Part shown: in pieces, positions 35,909 through 44,502 of the stretch
Numbering within the stretch: the first letter of the stretch is position 1
Layout of the letters: each line of letters starts with the position of its first letter
Source: Paenibacillus selenitireducens
GTDB taxonomy: Bacteria > Bacillota > Bacilli > Paenibacillales > Paenibacillaceae
Direction: 5' to 3'
Assembly: GCF_002021565.1 (NCBI RefSeq)
Contig: NZ_MSZX01000001.1
Location: 620,027-684,026 of the forward strand
Length of the DNA stretch: 64,000 bases
The notes under the pieces: generated by a model
The model's database searches: none
What the model was told of the DNA's origin: nothing
The model's input: only the letters and a program-made list of their open reading frames with translations
Position numbers and translations under genes: made by a program

Positions 35909-38524
35909 ATGGCAGTGAAAACAACAGAGACCAAAACAGAGAAAACTCAACCAACTGTACAAGAACACATTAACACCCTTGTTTCTAACGCAAAAGTGGC
36001 ATTAAACGAATTTATGGGCTTTAACCAGGAACAAATTGACAGTATCGTTCAAGCAATGGCTTTAGCTGGGTTAGACCAACATATGCCGCTTGCCAAAATG
36101 GCGGTAGAAGAAACGGGTCGCGGTGTGTATGAAGACAAAATCACAAAGAACATCTTTGCGACAGAGTACATTTATCACAGTATCAAGTACGATAAAACGG
36201 TTGGCGTGATTGAAGACAACAGCTATGACAACTTCCAAAAGATTGCGGAACCTGTAGGGATTGTGATGGGGATTACCCCAGTAACGAACCCAACGTCGAC
36301 AACGATGTTTAAAGCTCTCATTTCCATTAAAACTCGAAACCCCATTATTTTTGGATTCCATCCATCGGCTCAAAAATGCAGCGTTGAATCCGCAAGAATT
36401 CTGCGTGACGCAGCTGTAGCGCATGGCGCACCTGCGAACTGTATCCAATGGATTGAATATCCATCCATGGAAGCGACAGATGCCTTGATGCATCACCCTG
36501 ATGTTGCACTCATCTTGGCAACAGGTGGATCCGGCATGGTCAAAGCAGCTTACAGCTGTGGTAAACCAGCACTTGGCGTAGGACCGGGTAACGTGCCGGC
36601 ATTCATTGAGAAAACAGCGAATATCCAACAAGCAGTAACGGATCTGATTCTTTCCAAAACATTTGATAATGGGATGATCTGTGCTTCGGAACAAGCTGTC
36701 ATTATTGAAGAGCCGATTTTTGATAAAACGAAAAAATTAATGCAAGACAACGGATGTTACTTCCTTTCCAAAGAAGAGGTAGCCAAACTGTCCGGAAGTG
36801 CTATGAAACCTGAGACATGTGCAGTAAATCCAGCGATCGTAGGTCAACCTGCAACAAAAATCGCTGAGATGGCAGGCATCAAGGTTCCAGCAGATACCAA
36901 GATTCTAATTGCTCAATTGGATGGCGTAGGTACAGACTATCCATTATCAGCAGAGAAGCTCAGTCCTGTTCTGGCTTGCTACAAAGTTAAAGATGCACAA
37001 GCAGGTATCGATCGTGCAGCGGAAGTTGTGTCATTTGGTGGAATGGGTCACTCTTCAGCTATTCATTCCAACGACCAAGATGTGATCGCACGTTTCGCGG
37101 ATCGTCTGCAAACAGGACGTATTATTGTAAATTCGCCATCGACACATGGTGCGATCGGTGACATCTATAACACCAACTTGCCATCATTGACCCTTGGTTG
37201 CGGTTCGTACGGACGTAACTCAACATCCTCGAACGTAACAGCCGTAAACTTAATTAATACGAAAAGGGTGGCGCATCGTACCGTGAATATGCAATGGTTT
37301 AAAGTACCTAACAAAATCTACTTTGAAAAAGGCAGCACGCAATATCTTGCAAAAATGCCTGACATTACACGCGTATTGATCGTAACCGACCCTGTCATGG
37401 TGAAATTGGGTTATGTCGAAAAAGTCGAGCATTACTTGCGTCAACGTCAAACACCCGTTGCGATCGAAGTGTTCTCTGATGTAGAACCAGATCCATCGAC
37501 AGCGACCGTTGAACGTGGTACAGCTTTAATGAATTCTTTCCAACCAGACTGTATCATCGCGCTAGGCGGAGGATCTCCAATGGATGCTGCCAAAGGCATG
37601 TGGGTGTTCTATGAGTACCCGGATACAGACTTCAACGATATGAAACAAAAATTTATGGATATCCGCAAACGGATTTATAAATACCCACGTCTTGGACAAA
37701 AAGCTAAATTCGTAGCGATTCCAACGACTTCGGGTACAGGTTCTGAAGTGACTTCGTTTGCCGTAATCACGGATAAAGAAAAAGGAAACACGAAATATCC
37801 GTTGGCTGATTATGAATTGACGCCAGACGTAGCGATTATCGATCCGGAATTTGTATACTCCTTGCCAAAAACTGCAGTTGCAGATACAGGGATGGACGTA
37901 TTGACTCATGCGATTGAGGCCTATGTCTCCGTTATGGCGAGTGACTTTACAGATGGTCTTGCCATCAAAGCGATTCAGCTTGTGCATCAATACTTGTTGA
38001 AATCCGCGAATGAAGCAGATCCATATGCTCGTGAGAAAATGCATAATGCATCGACGCTTGCAGGTATGGCTTTCGCGAATGCTTTCCTAGGGATTAACCA
38101 CAGCTTAGCGCATAAATGGGGAGCACAATACCACACAGCGCATGGTCGTACGAATGCGATTCTTATGCCGCACGTTATTCGATACAACTCGAAAAAACCA
38201 ACGAAATTTGCTTCGTTCCCGAAATATAGCCATTTCGTTGCGGATGAGCGTTATGCAGAGATTGCACGTATTATCGGATTGCCAGCGAAAACGACAGAAG
38301 AGGGGATTAACAGCCTCATTAACTGGATTCGTGATATGAACAAACAGTTGGGTATTCCGGAATCGTTCCAAGCAATTGGCTTTGATGCGAAGGATTTCGA
38401 ATCCCGCGTGGATTATTTGGCAGACCGTGCATTTGAAGACCAATGTACGACAGCAAATCCGAAATTACCACTGGTGACAGAGCTTGCTGATGTATACCGC
38501 AACGCCTTCTACGGTAAATTTTAA
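35909..38524 (+). CDS. adhE: Bifunctional acetaldehyde-CoA/alcohol dehydrogenase
   Basis: An 871-residue AdhE that turns acetyl-CoA into ethanol in two NADH-using steps. Residues 1-440 are a CoA-acylating aldehyde dehydrogenase with Cys258 in NGMICASEQ. Residues 460-871 are an iron-dependent alcohol dehydrogenase with GGGSPMDAAKGMW, TTSGTGSEVTSF and the iron histidines in GMDVLTHAIEAYVS and NHSLAHKWGAQYHTAHG. AdhE assembles into filaments (spirosomes). GGAGG and GGAGAG precede the ATG. It regenerates NAD in anaerobic growth and works downstream of pyruvate formate-lyase. Confidence 0.95.
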   Translation: MAVKTTETKTEKTQPTVQEHINTLVSNAKVALNEFMGFNQEQIDSIVQAMALAGLDQHMPLAKMAVEETGRGVYEDKITKNIFATEYIYHSIKYDKTVGVIEDNSYDNFQKIAEPVGIVMGITPVTNPTSTTMFKALISIKTRNPIIFGFHPSAQKCSVESARILRDAAVAHGAPANCIQWIEYPSMEATDALMHHPDVALILATGGSGMVKAAYSCGKPALGVGPGNVPAFIEKTANIQQAVTDLILSKTFDNGMICASEQAVIIEEPIFDKTKKLMQDNGCYFLSKEEVAKLSGSAMKPETCAVNPAIVGQPATKIAEMAGIKVPADTKILIAQLDGVGTDYPLSAEKLSPVLACYKVKDAQAGIDRAAEVVSFGGMGHSSAIHSNDQDVIARFADRLQTGRIIVNSPSTHGAIGDIYNTNLPSLTLGCGSYGRNSTSSNVTAVNLINTKRVAHRTVNMQWFKVPNKIYFEKGSTQYLAKMPDITRVLIVTDPVMVKLGYVEKVEHYLRQRQTPVAIEVFSDVEPDPSTATVERGTALMNSFQPDCIIALGGGSPMDAAKGMWVFYEYPDTDFNDMKQKFMDIRKRIYKYPRLGQKAKFVAIPTTSGTGSEVTSFAVITDKEKGNTKYPLADYELTPDVAIIDPEFVYSLPKTAVADTGMDVLTHAIEAYVSVMASDFTDGLAIKAIQLVHQYLLKSANEADPYAREKMHNASTLAGMAFANAFLGINHSLAHKWGAQYHTAHGRTNAILMPHVIRYNSKKPTKFASFPKYSHFVADERYAEIARIIGLPAKTTEEGINSLINWIRDMNKQLGIPESFQAIGFDAKDFESRVDYLADRAFEDQCTTANPKLPLVTELADVYRNAFYGKF

Positions 38525-38564
38525 TAAAATGTAGCCATTTGGTGACGAATCGGTACAGTGACGT

Positions 38565-38612
38565 AAAGGTGTGATAATTATCACACCTTTATTGTGACTA
38601 AAGATATACAAT
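38565..38612 (+). promoter_or_regulatory. Perfect Fnr palindrome and -10 element of pflB
   Basis: A perfect 26-base palindrome (38565-38590) has TGTGATAATTATCACA as its core, an ideal Fnr box. A TACAAT -10 follows at 38607-38612; with transcription starting near 38619 the box is centred 41.5 bases upstream, exactly the class II position. The palindrome could also fold in the adhE transcript and act as a weak terminator. Confidence 0.82.
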
Positions 38613-38699
38613 ACAAAGTGTACAGAGATAGTGAAAAAAGTTACAAAGTTTTACTAACTGCATTTTATAAGCAGAAAAAGAGATAACGGAGGGATTTCG

Positions 38700-40967
38700 A
38701 TGTCGGTGATCGAAAGAGAAGTTATGGACAAACAACAACAAGATGGATGGCGTGGATTCAAAGACGGTAAATGGAAGAAAGAAGTGAACGTGAACAATTT
38801 TATCGGCTTAAACATTAGTCCTTATATTGGTGACGAGTCTTTCTTGGCAGGTCCAACGGAGAATACAACAGCCCTTTGGAAAATCGTTTCCGAACTAACA
38901 AAAAAAGAAATTGCTAACGGCGGCGTGTTGGACGTGGATGTGAATCATCCTTCAACAATTATTTCACATGGCCCAGGTTACTTAGATAAAGATAAAGAGC
39001 AAATCGTGGGTGTTCAGACGGATGAACCGTTCAAACGTTCGATCCAACCATTCGGCGGGATCAAGATGATGATCGATGCCACCAAAGCCTATGGTTTTGA
39101 ATTGCCACAAGAAATCATTCACATGTTTACGGAAATTCGCAAAACGCATAACCAAGGCGTATTTGATGCTTATACATCCGAGATGAGAGCAGCACGTAAA
39201 GCCGGTATCATTACTGGGTTGCCAGATGCTTACGGTCGTGGTCGGATTATCGGTGACTACCGTCGCGTATCACTTTACGGCGTTGACTTCTTGATCAAAG
39301 AAAAACAAAGAGATTTGAAAAACCTTGAAGTGGATTCCATGGATGCGGACACGATTCGTGATCGTGAAGAAATCTCCGAGCAAATTCGTGCTTTAGGCGA
39401 ATTGAAAAAAATGGGTGAAATGCACGGGTTTGATATTTCTAAACCAGCAACAACGGCGAAAGAAGCATTCCAATGGTTGTATTTCGGATACTTGGCTGCC
39501 ATCAAAGAACAAAATGGTGCGGCAATGTCCTTAGGCCGTACATCTTCATTCCTTGATATTTATGTTCAACGTGACCTTGAAGAAGGCGTGTTAACAGAAG
39601 AGACAGCACAAGAATTAGTTGACCATTTCGTAATGAAATTACGTATCGTTAAATTCTTGCGTACACCAGATTATAACGAATTGTTCAGTGGTGACCCAAC
39701 TTGGGTAACAGAATCCATTGGTGGTATGTCCGTGAACGGCGATACACGTGTAACACGTAATAGCTTCCGTTTCTTGCATACTCTTTATAACCTTGGACCT
39801 GCTCCAGAACCGAACTTAACGGTATTATGGTCTACAAAATTGCCAGAAGGCTTCAAGAAATATTGTGCGAAAGCATCCATTGAAACAAGCTCGATCCAAT
39901 ATGAAAATGACGATTTGATGCGTCCTTACTTCGGCGATGATTATGGTATTGCATGTTGCGTATCCGCAATGCGAATCGGTAAACAAATGCAATTCTTCGG
40001 TGCTCGTGCGAACTTAGCAAAAGCATTGTTATATGCCATTAACGGTGGCGTGGATGAGAAATCAGGCGCTCAAGTATCACCAGAGTTCCCGAAAATAACT
40101 TCCGATGTGCTTGATTATAATGAAGTTATGAAACGTTACAAAAATGTGATGGAATGGCTGGCAAAATTGTATGTAAATACATTAAACATCATTCACTTCA
40201 TGCATGATAAATACTCCTACGAGCGCATTGAAATGGCATTGCATGACAAAGAGATCCTACGTACGATGGCTTGTGGGATTGCAGGTCTATCCGTTGTAGC
40301 TGACTCCTTGAGTGCGATCAAATATGCGAAAGTTCGTCCAATTCGTAATGAGCAAGGTATCGCGATTGACTTTGAAGTTGAAGGCGAATTCCCGAACTAT
40401 GGTAACAATGATGATCGGGTTGACTCGATTGCTACAGAATTGGTTGAGACATTCATGGGTATGATTCGCAAACATCATACGTACCGTAATTCCTTGCCAA
40501 CACAATCTGTTCTTACCATTACTTCGAACGTTGTATACGGTAAGAAAACAGGTACGACTCCAGATGGTCGTAAAGCTGGCGAACCATTTGCACCAGGTGC
40601 AAACCCAATGCATGGACGTGATAAAAAAGGTGCTTTGGCTTCCCTAAGTTCAGTAGCTAAACTTCCATATGAACACAGCTTAGACGGTATTTCGAACACA
40701 TTCTCGATCGTACCAAAAGCACTTGGTAAAGACGAAGATCAACGCAAAACGAATTTGACATCCATGATGGATGGATACTTCGGCAGCGGCGCGCATCACT
40801 TGAACGTCAACGTCTTTGCTCGCGAGCAATTATTGGATGCAATGGATCACCCAGAGAATTACCCGCAATTAACAATTCGTGTATCTGGATATGCCGTTAA
40901 CTTCATCAAATTGACGAAGGAACAACAAATGGATGTAATTAACCGTACCTTCCATGGTTCCATGTAA
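38700..40967 (+). CDS. pflB: Pyruvate formate-lyase (formate acetyltransferase)
   Basis: A 755-residue glycyl-radical enzyme that splits pyruvate with CoA into acetyl-CoA and formate. The active-site pair Cys419-Cys420 lies in [10 protein letters not shown], and the radical glycine is Gly730 in RVSGYAVNF near the C-terminus. GGAGGGA precedes the ATG. Oxygen destroys the radical, consistent with the Fnr-controlled promoter. The activating enzyme gene follows. In these genes A-rich codons such as AAA and ACA are more frequent than in the rhamnose operon, as expected for highly expressed genes. Confidence 0.96.
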   Translation: MSVIEREVMDKQQQDGWRGFKDGKWKKEVNVNNFIGLNISPYIGDESFLAGPTENTTALWKIVSELTKKEIANGGVLDVDVNHPSTIISHGPGYLDKDKEQIVGVQTDEPFKRSIQPFGGIKMMIDATKAYGFELPQEIIHMFTEIRKTHNQGVFDAYTSEMRAARKAGIITGLPDAYGRGRIIGDYRRVSLYGVDFLIKEKQRDLKNLEVDSMDADTIRDREEISEQIRALGELKKMGEMHGFDISKPATTAKEAFQWLYFGYLAAIKEQNGAAMSLGRTSSFLDIYVQRDLEEGVLTEETAQELVDHFVMKLRIVKFLRTPDYNELFSGDPTWVTESIGGMSVNGDTRVTRNSFRFLHTLYNLGPAPEPNLTVLWSTKLPEGFKKYCAKASIETSSIQYENDDLMRPYFGDDYGIACCVSAMRIGKQMQFFGARANLAKALLYAINGGVDEKSGAQVSPEFPKITSDVLDYNEVMKRYKNVMEWLAKLYVNTLNIIHFMHDKYSYERIEMALHDKEILRTMACGIAGLSVVADSLSAIKYAKVRPIRNEQGIAIDFEVEGEFPNYGNNDDRVDSIATELVETFMGMIRKHHTYRNSLPTQSVLTITSNVVYGKKTGTTPDGRKAGEPFAPGANPMHGRDKKGALASLSSVAKLPYEHSLDGISNTFSIVPKALGKDEDQRKTNLTSMMDGYFGSGAHHLNVNVFAREQLLDAMDHPENYPQLTIRVSGYAVNFIKLTKEQQMDVINRTFHGSM

Positions 40968-41027
40968 CCATCAGCAGCAGAGGATATTCTAGACAGCGCA
41001 GTATATGCAGAGAGGTGCGTGAATCAG

Positions 41028-41765
41028 GTGGATGGACGTATTCATTCGCTAGAAACTTTCGGAACCGTAGATGGCCCTGGTATTCGTTTCGTGTTATTCA
41101 TGCAAGGCTGTGCAATGCAGTGCCAATATTGCCATAATCCTGATACATGGGATACAACGAAAGGCAAGCATGTAACGATTGAGGAAGTTCTCAAGGAAAT
41201 AGAACCGTATTTGACATATTATAAAACCTCTGGAGGCGGCTTGACCGTCTCTGGAGGAGAACCAACGCTGCAGGCGCCGTTCGTAGCGGAATTGTTCCGT
41301 CAAGTGAAGGAACGGTGGAATTTGCATACGACATTGGATTCCAATGGATTTAATGATCCCGAGTCCGAAAGGATGCAAGAGTTAATGGAAGTGACGGATT
41401 TGGTGCTATTAGATATCAAGCATATCGACCCGGAGAAGCATCTGAAATTAACTGCACAATCCGTTGAACACACGCTCAAATCAGCGCGTTGGCTATCCGA
41501 TCACGGCAAGAAATGTTGGATCCGCCATGTGTACGTTCCAGGGATTCATGATGACGAGAATGATTTATTGAATTTAGGTCGATTTATCGGGACATTGAAG
41601 ACGGTAGAGAAATTCGAAATTTTACCGTATCATCAAATGGGGATCTACAAATGGAAAGAACTCGGACGGGAGTACCCGCTTGAAGGTGTTCCATCCCCGA
41701 CAGATGATGAAGTTAATCGAGCATATCGCTTGATTGAACAAGGAAGACAATCTGTGCTTGCTTAA
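41028..41765 (+). CDS. pflA: Pyruvate formate-lyase activating enzyme
   Basis: A 245-residue radical-SAM enzyme that abstracts hydrogen from the PflB glycine. The cluster motif is CAMQCQYC (CxxxCxxC), with GRIHSLETFGTVDGPGIRF before it and TVSGGEPTLQ and LDIKHIDPEKH after it. GTG at 41028 is chosen because AGAGGTG is 10 bases upstream; an in-frame GTG at 41019 is too close. It lies 60 bases after pflB and ends at a strong terminator, so the two form one operon. Confidence 0.94.
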   Translation: MDGRIHSLETFGTVDGPGIRFVLFMQGCAMQCQYCHNPDTWDTTKGKHVTIEEVLKEIEPYLTYYKTSGGGLTVSGGEPTLQAPFVAELFRQVKERWNLHTTLDSNGFNDPESERMQELMEVTDLVLLDIKHIDPEKHLKLTAQSVEHTLKSARWLSDHGKKCWIRHVYVPGIHDDENDLLNLGRFIGTLKTVEKFEILPYHQMGIYKWKELGREYPLEGVPSPTDDEVNRAYRLIEQGRQSVLA

Positions 41766-41778
41766 TAGTAATGTCGAT

Positions 41779-41825
41779 AAAGACTGCTTGTACTTATCTC
41801 ATAAGTACAAGCAGTCTTTTTTTGT
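41779..41825 (+). terminator. Strong terminator of the pfl operon
   Basis: A perfect 19-base stem (41779-41797 with 41801-41819) with a three-base loop and a run of seven or more T. Confidence 0.95.
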
Positions 41826-41960
41826 TGTATTTTTCGCAATAAAAGAGAAAATATTTAAAAATTGACTAATTATGTATTTTAGATATATTTTTGTAAGAAG
41901 CAATAAGGTGATGAATCACTCTTATTATGCTAATTATTTTCACGGGGAGGTATTTATTTG

Positions 41961-42716
41961 ATGTCCAATTCTTATTCTTGTGTTATCGCTGAAGAAAATG
42001 CTCTTTTTTGTCAGAAATTAATTAAAATCGCTGCACAGTTGGATTTGTTTGTAATGGATACTCCTAGCTCAGGAAAAGGCCTTATTGAAAGCGTTTTTAA
42101 ACATAAACCGGATTTAATTATTACCGATGTCCTTTTGAAAAAAGTGGATGGGTTGTCTGCATGTAAGCATTTGAAAGAACAGGGTATCTCCATTCCCATC
42201 ATTATTGTGTCCAATTCCATGGATCCTGCCCATTATTCCGGTGGTTTTGAATTAGAAAGTATTGATTATATCAATCTTCCATTATCAATGGATCGTTTTG
42301 AACGTGCTATTGGCAAAGCAAAGAAGAGGATCGAGAATCAGAAAATCCTTCAAACGGTAGCCCAGAAACATAAGAAAATGATTAGGATCAAACATAAATA
42401 TAGAGATATGAATATCGATGAGGATGAAATTGTTTTTATTGAAAAACTCGAAAAAAGAAAGTATAAAATATTTCTAAATGAAGGAATTGAAATTGAAACT
42501 TCAACCAATCTCGAACAAATTCAAGTGCAATGCTCTGAATGGGTGATTTCACCTCATCGTAGTTTTCTTGTTAATTTAAAACGAATCAAGTCGGTTATTC
42601 CCGATCCATATATTAAAGGGAACTATCAAATTATTTATCCCACCTTTAACAAAATAATTCCTTTAACTCGAAGGCATTTCCCTCTGTATTTAAAACTTAT
42701 TTCTAGTATTTTTTAA
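41961..42716 (+). CDS. LytTR-type response regulator, orphan
   Basis: A 251-residue regulator. Residues 1-120 form a receiver domain with Asp56 in LIITDVLLKKVDG and an acidic pair Glu11-Glu12. Residues 140-250 form a LytTR DNA-binding domain (DEDEIVFIEKLEKRKYKIFL, then ISPHRSFLVNLKRIKSV). LytTR proteins bind pairs of short direct repeats and often switch on bacteriocin or virulence genes. GGGGAGG precedes the ATG; a TTG three bases upstream is possible. No histidine kinase gene is adjacent, so the signal input is unknown. It leads an AT-rich block with a small-peptide gene and exporter, which it probably controls. Confidence 0.88.
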   Translation: MSNSYSCVIAEENALFCQKLIKIAAQLDLFVMDTPSSGKGLIESVFKHKPDLIITDVLLKKVDGLSACKHLKEQGISIPIIIVSNSMDPAHYSGGFELESIDYINLPLSMDRFERAIGKAKKRIENQKILQTVAQKHKKMIRIKHKYRDMNIDEDEIVFIEKLEKRKYKIFLNEGIEIETSTNLEQIQVQCSEWVISPHRSFLVNLKRIKSVIPDPYIKGNYQIIYPTFNKIIPLTRRHFPLYLKLISSIF

Positions 42717-42740
42717 CCTTCATTAGCAACATTCTGATCT

Positions 42741-42839
42741 CATCCATTTCCGTTTAGGGCAAATACTACACCTATTCAACCTTTTTAGCGCCTGTTCATC
42801 CTTTTCTATTCGAAAAAATCTAAAAACTATTATTATAGT
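42741..42839 (+). promoter_or_regulatory. Direct repeats and promoter before the peptide operon
   Basis: A repeat with core CCTRTTCAWCCTTTT appears at 42771-42785 and 42791-42805, 20 bases apart, and a partial third copy (CATCCATTTC) lies at 42741-42750. LytTR activators bind 9-base direct repeats with about two-turn spacing just upstream of the -35 region. TATTAT (42831-42836) or TATAGT (42834-42839) can serve as -10; no good -35 is present, as expected for an activated promoter. Binding is inferred. Confidence 0.4.
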
Positions 42840-42894
42840 GATAGTAGTCAACAACAAAGTTGATACTGAAATAAATCGGATGGAGATGAAGTTA

Positions 42895-43038
42895 TTGCGA
42901 ATGGACAATTTTCAAAGCTTTTTCGAAGCTAGTGAATGTAATGAATCGTTAGATCGAATCGTCTATTTTTGCAGTACAAATACTTTACAAAGTAATGACG
43001 AGGAATCATTCAAGCTACCGATGCAAGTGCGTTGGTAA
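42895..43038 (+). CDS. 47-residue hypothetical protein of the peptide locus
   Basis: A small acidic protein with two cysteines (FFEASECNESL and IVYFCSTNT) and no signal peptide. TTG at 42895 is chosen since GGAG lies 9 bases upstream; ATG at 42901 is an alternative. It is the first frame after the direct-repeat promoter and lies 22 bases before the MauE-like gene. It could be a second peptide product, an immunity protein or a regulator. I recognise no family. Confidence 0.5.
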   Translation: MRMDNFQSFFEASECNESLDRIVYFCSTNTLQSNDEESFKLPMQVRW

Positions 43039-43060
43039 TTTGAAACTGAGGTGAAGTGAT

Positions 43061-43591
43061 TTGATTGTATCTCTACTAATAAAGCAGTTGATAGGTTTGG
43101 TGTTTATAAGTACGGCATATTCGAAATTGCGCGGTATGGATGTATTTGAAAACGCTATATTAGGATTCATAGGCCATCACATGAAACGAATGATCAATGT
43201 TATAGCTAGATGTATCGTTGGATTGGAAATAATATGTGGTGCTCAATTAATTCTTTCAGCATCTTATGGTGCAGAAATCATTGCCATCTTTTTGTTCATT
43301 CTATTTTCGGCGGTTATTTTGTTTCATCTACGCAGAAAAACACTTACAACATGTTCTTGTGGGGGCTTTTTAGGGAATGAGATGATTCATATCAGGATTC
43401 CAATTCGAAATGGAGTAATGATTTTAGGATTAGTATGGGTGATGATTACACCGCAAACACCATTCCTCCTTCAATCCATAGGAGAAAAATCATATTGGAT
43501 GACATACATTCCTCTACTGTTTCTTGCTTTATCAATATTAGTTACTTACTACTTTTACGTGAAGGTAAATTCCATTTTGCGTCATGAGTAA
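43061..43591 (+). CDS. MauE/DoxX-like redox membrane protein
   Basis: A 176-residue membrane protein with four to five helices. VFISTAYSKLRGMDVFENAI opens the MauE/DoxD-type fold, and Cys98 and Cys100 form the CSCGGFLGNE motif near the membrane face, as in MauE proteins. MauE works with the thioredoxin-like MauD in forming disulfides of methylamine dehydrogenase. The TTG start has GAGGTG 7 bases upstream. The next gene is MauD-like, so the two probably form an electron-relay pair that oxidises cysteines of the small peptide. Confidence 0.78.
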   Translation: MIVSLLIKQLIGLVFISTAYSKLRGMDVFENAILGFIGHHMKRMINVIARCIVGLEIICGAQLILSASYGAEIIAIFLFILFSAVILFHLRRKTLTTCSCGGFLGNEMIHIRIPIRNGVMILGLVWVMITPQTPFLLQSIGEKSYWMTYIPLLFLALSILVTYYFYVKVNSILRHE

Positions 43592-43631
43592 CATATTGTT
43601 TTCTTAAGTTGTGAAATGAGGTGTTTCGATC

Positions 43632-44252
43632 ATGGAATTGATTGTATGGGTAAACTTATTGGTTTCGTGTTTATTGTTATTTTCCTTTGCCTACTTTGCA
43701 ATTCGTATGGCAAAATGGCAACTGGGTTTTCAAGGCAAGGTGGAAACAGTTATAGCATTGGGGACTGTTACTACCCCGGAAGAAAATCAACGTAAACTTG
43801 CTTTTTTCGGACCCCAACAAGGTGATGTTCTGCCTGAGTTCGAAGTTCTTGAAATGAATTCAGAAAAAACAAGATCTATCCAAATGAGTGAAGGGAAAGA
43901 AACATTAATATTTATCACACTTGTTGGTTGCAAGGCTTGTGAGGATACACTAGCGAAGTTGGAGTCTTATAACTTTAAGGATTTCCCTTTCGATATTATT
44001 GTATTAACGTATATCCACCCAGCAGTCTTACATCCTGAAGAAAAGTTTTTGCATCATAAAAATTTGGTAAACGCGTTAGAATTGCAGCACAAATATATCA
44101 TTATGGAACCTGGAATTAAAATGCTTGAGATCTCGGGTTTCCCTGCCTTAATTAAAGTAGATACTCATGGCGTGGTTAACGGTACCTATCTAGCTGAAGC
44201 CGAATTCATCGATGCGCATTTAGAAGTACTTCCGCTTAAAAAGGTATCTTAA
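43632..44252 (+). CDS. MauD-like membrane-anchored thioredoxin-fold protein
   Basis: A 206-residue protein with an N-terminal membrane helix (WVNLLVSCLLLFSFAYFAI) and an outside thioredoxin-like domain. The redox motif is Cys100-Lys-Ala-Cys103 in LVGCKACEDTL, and the cis-proline loop is ISGFPALIKVD. GDVLPEFEVLEMN is the usual start of TlpA/MauD domains. AATGAGGTG precedes the ATG. It follows the MauE-like gene by 40 bases and ends 27 bases before the four-cysteine peptide gene, which makes that peptide its likely substrate (inference). Confidence 0.82.
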   Translation: MELIVWVNLLVSCLLLFSFAYFAIRMAKWQLGFQGKVETVIALGTVTTPEENQRKLAFFGPQQGDVLPEFEVLEMNSEKTRSIQMSEGKETLIFITLVGCKACEDTLAKLESYNFKDFPFDIIVLTYIHPAVLHPEEKFLHHKNLVNALELQHKYIIMEPGIKMLEISGFPALIKVDTHGVVNGTYLAEAEFIDAHLEVLPLKKVS

Positions 44253-44279
44253 TGTCATTCATGAAAGGAGGTGAGTCAT

Positions 44280-44378
44280 ATGGCGACTTGTTTTACAAAT
44301 AGTAGCTGCTCTAGTTCTTATCACGGTTATTATATAGTTGATCCTCAAACAGGAAAGACTACACTTGTATGTTGCTAA
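44280..44378 (+). CDS. 32-residue four-cysteine peptide (bacteriocin/RiPP-like candidate)
   Basis: A tiny gene with an almost perfect ribosome site, AAAGGAGGTGA, 8 bases before the ATG. The product has cysteines at positions 4, 10, 31 and 32 (MATCFTNSSCSSS at the start, TTLVCC at the end), with a Ser/Tyr-rich middle and no lysine-rich or double-glycine leader. It follows the MauE/MauD-like pair and precedes an attenuator hairpin and an ABC exporter that has no peptidase domain. This fits a leaderless, disulfide-bonded secreted peptide, acting as a bacteriocin or a signal. No known family is recognised. Strong initiation and the hairpin suggest that it is made in much larger amounts than its partners. 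Confidence 0.7.
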   Translation: MATCFTNSSCSSSYHGYYIVDPQTGKTTLVCC

Positions 44379-44416
44379 TTAAAGGTCAACTAGATCCATG
44401 GATAAAATAACGGGGC

Positions 44417-44455
44417 AAAAGACTCAAATAATAATTATTTGAGTCTTTTACTTTT
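44417..44455 (+). terminator. Attenuator-like terminator after the peptide gene
   Basis: A perfect 16-base inverted repeat around a single central base (44417-44449), followed by ACTTTTT. The loop-less palindrome and broken T-run suggest partial termination, letting some transcripts continue into the exporter gene, as is usual behind bacteriocin structural genes. Confidence 0.75.
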
Positions 44456-44502
44456 TAGCGAAACAATGTGAATTACAAACGTAAACCGTATGAGGTGTAG
44501 GG

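Noticed and set aside
36071-36694. 207-codon open frame on the minus strand
   Set aside because: Antisense to adhE, without ribosome site or recognisable fold.
41779-41825. Long perfect inverted repeat considered as an attachment site or mobile-element end
   Set aside because: The T-run, short loop and position behind pflA make it an ordinary strong terminator; no integrase or transposase lies in the adjacent AT-rich block.
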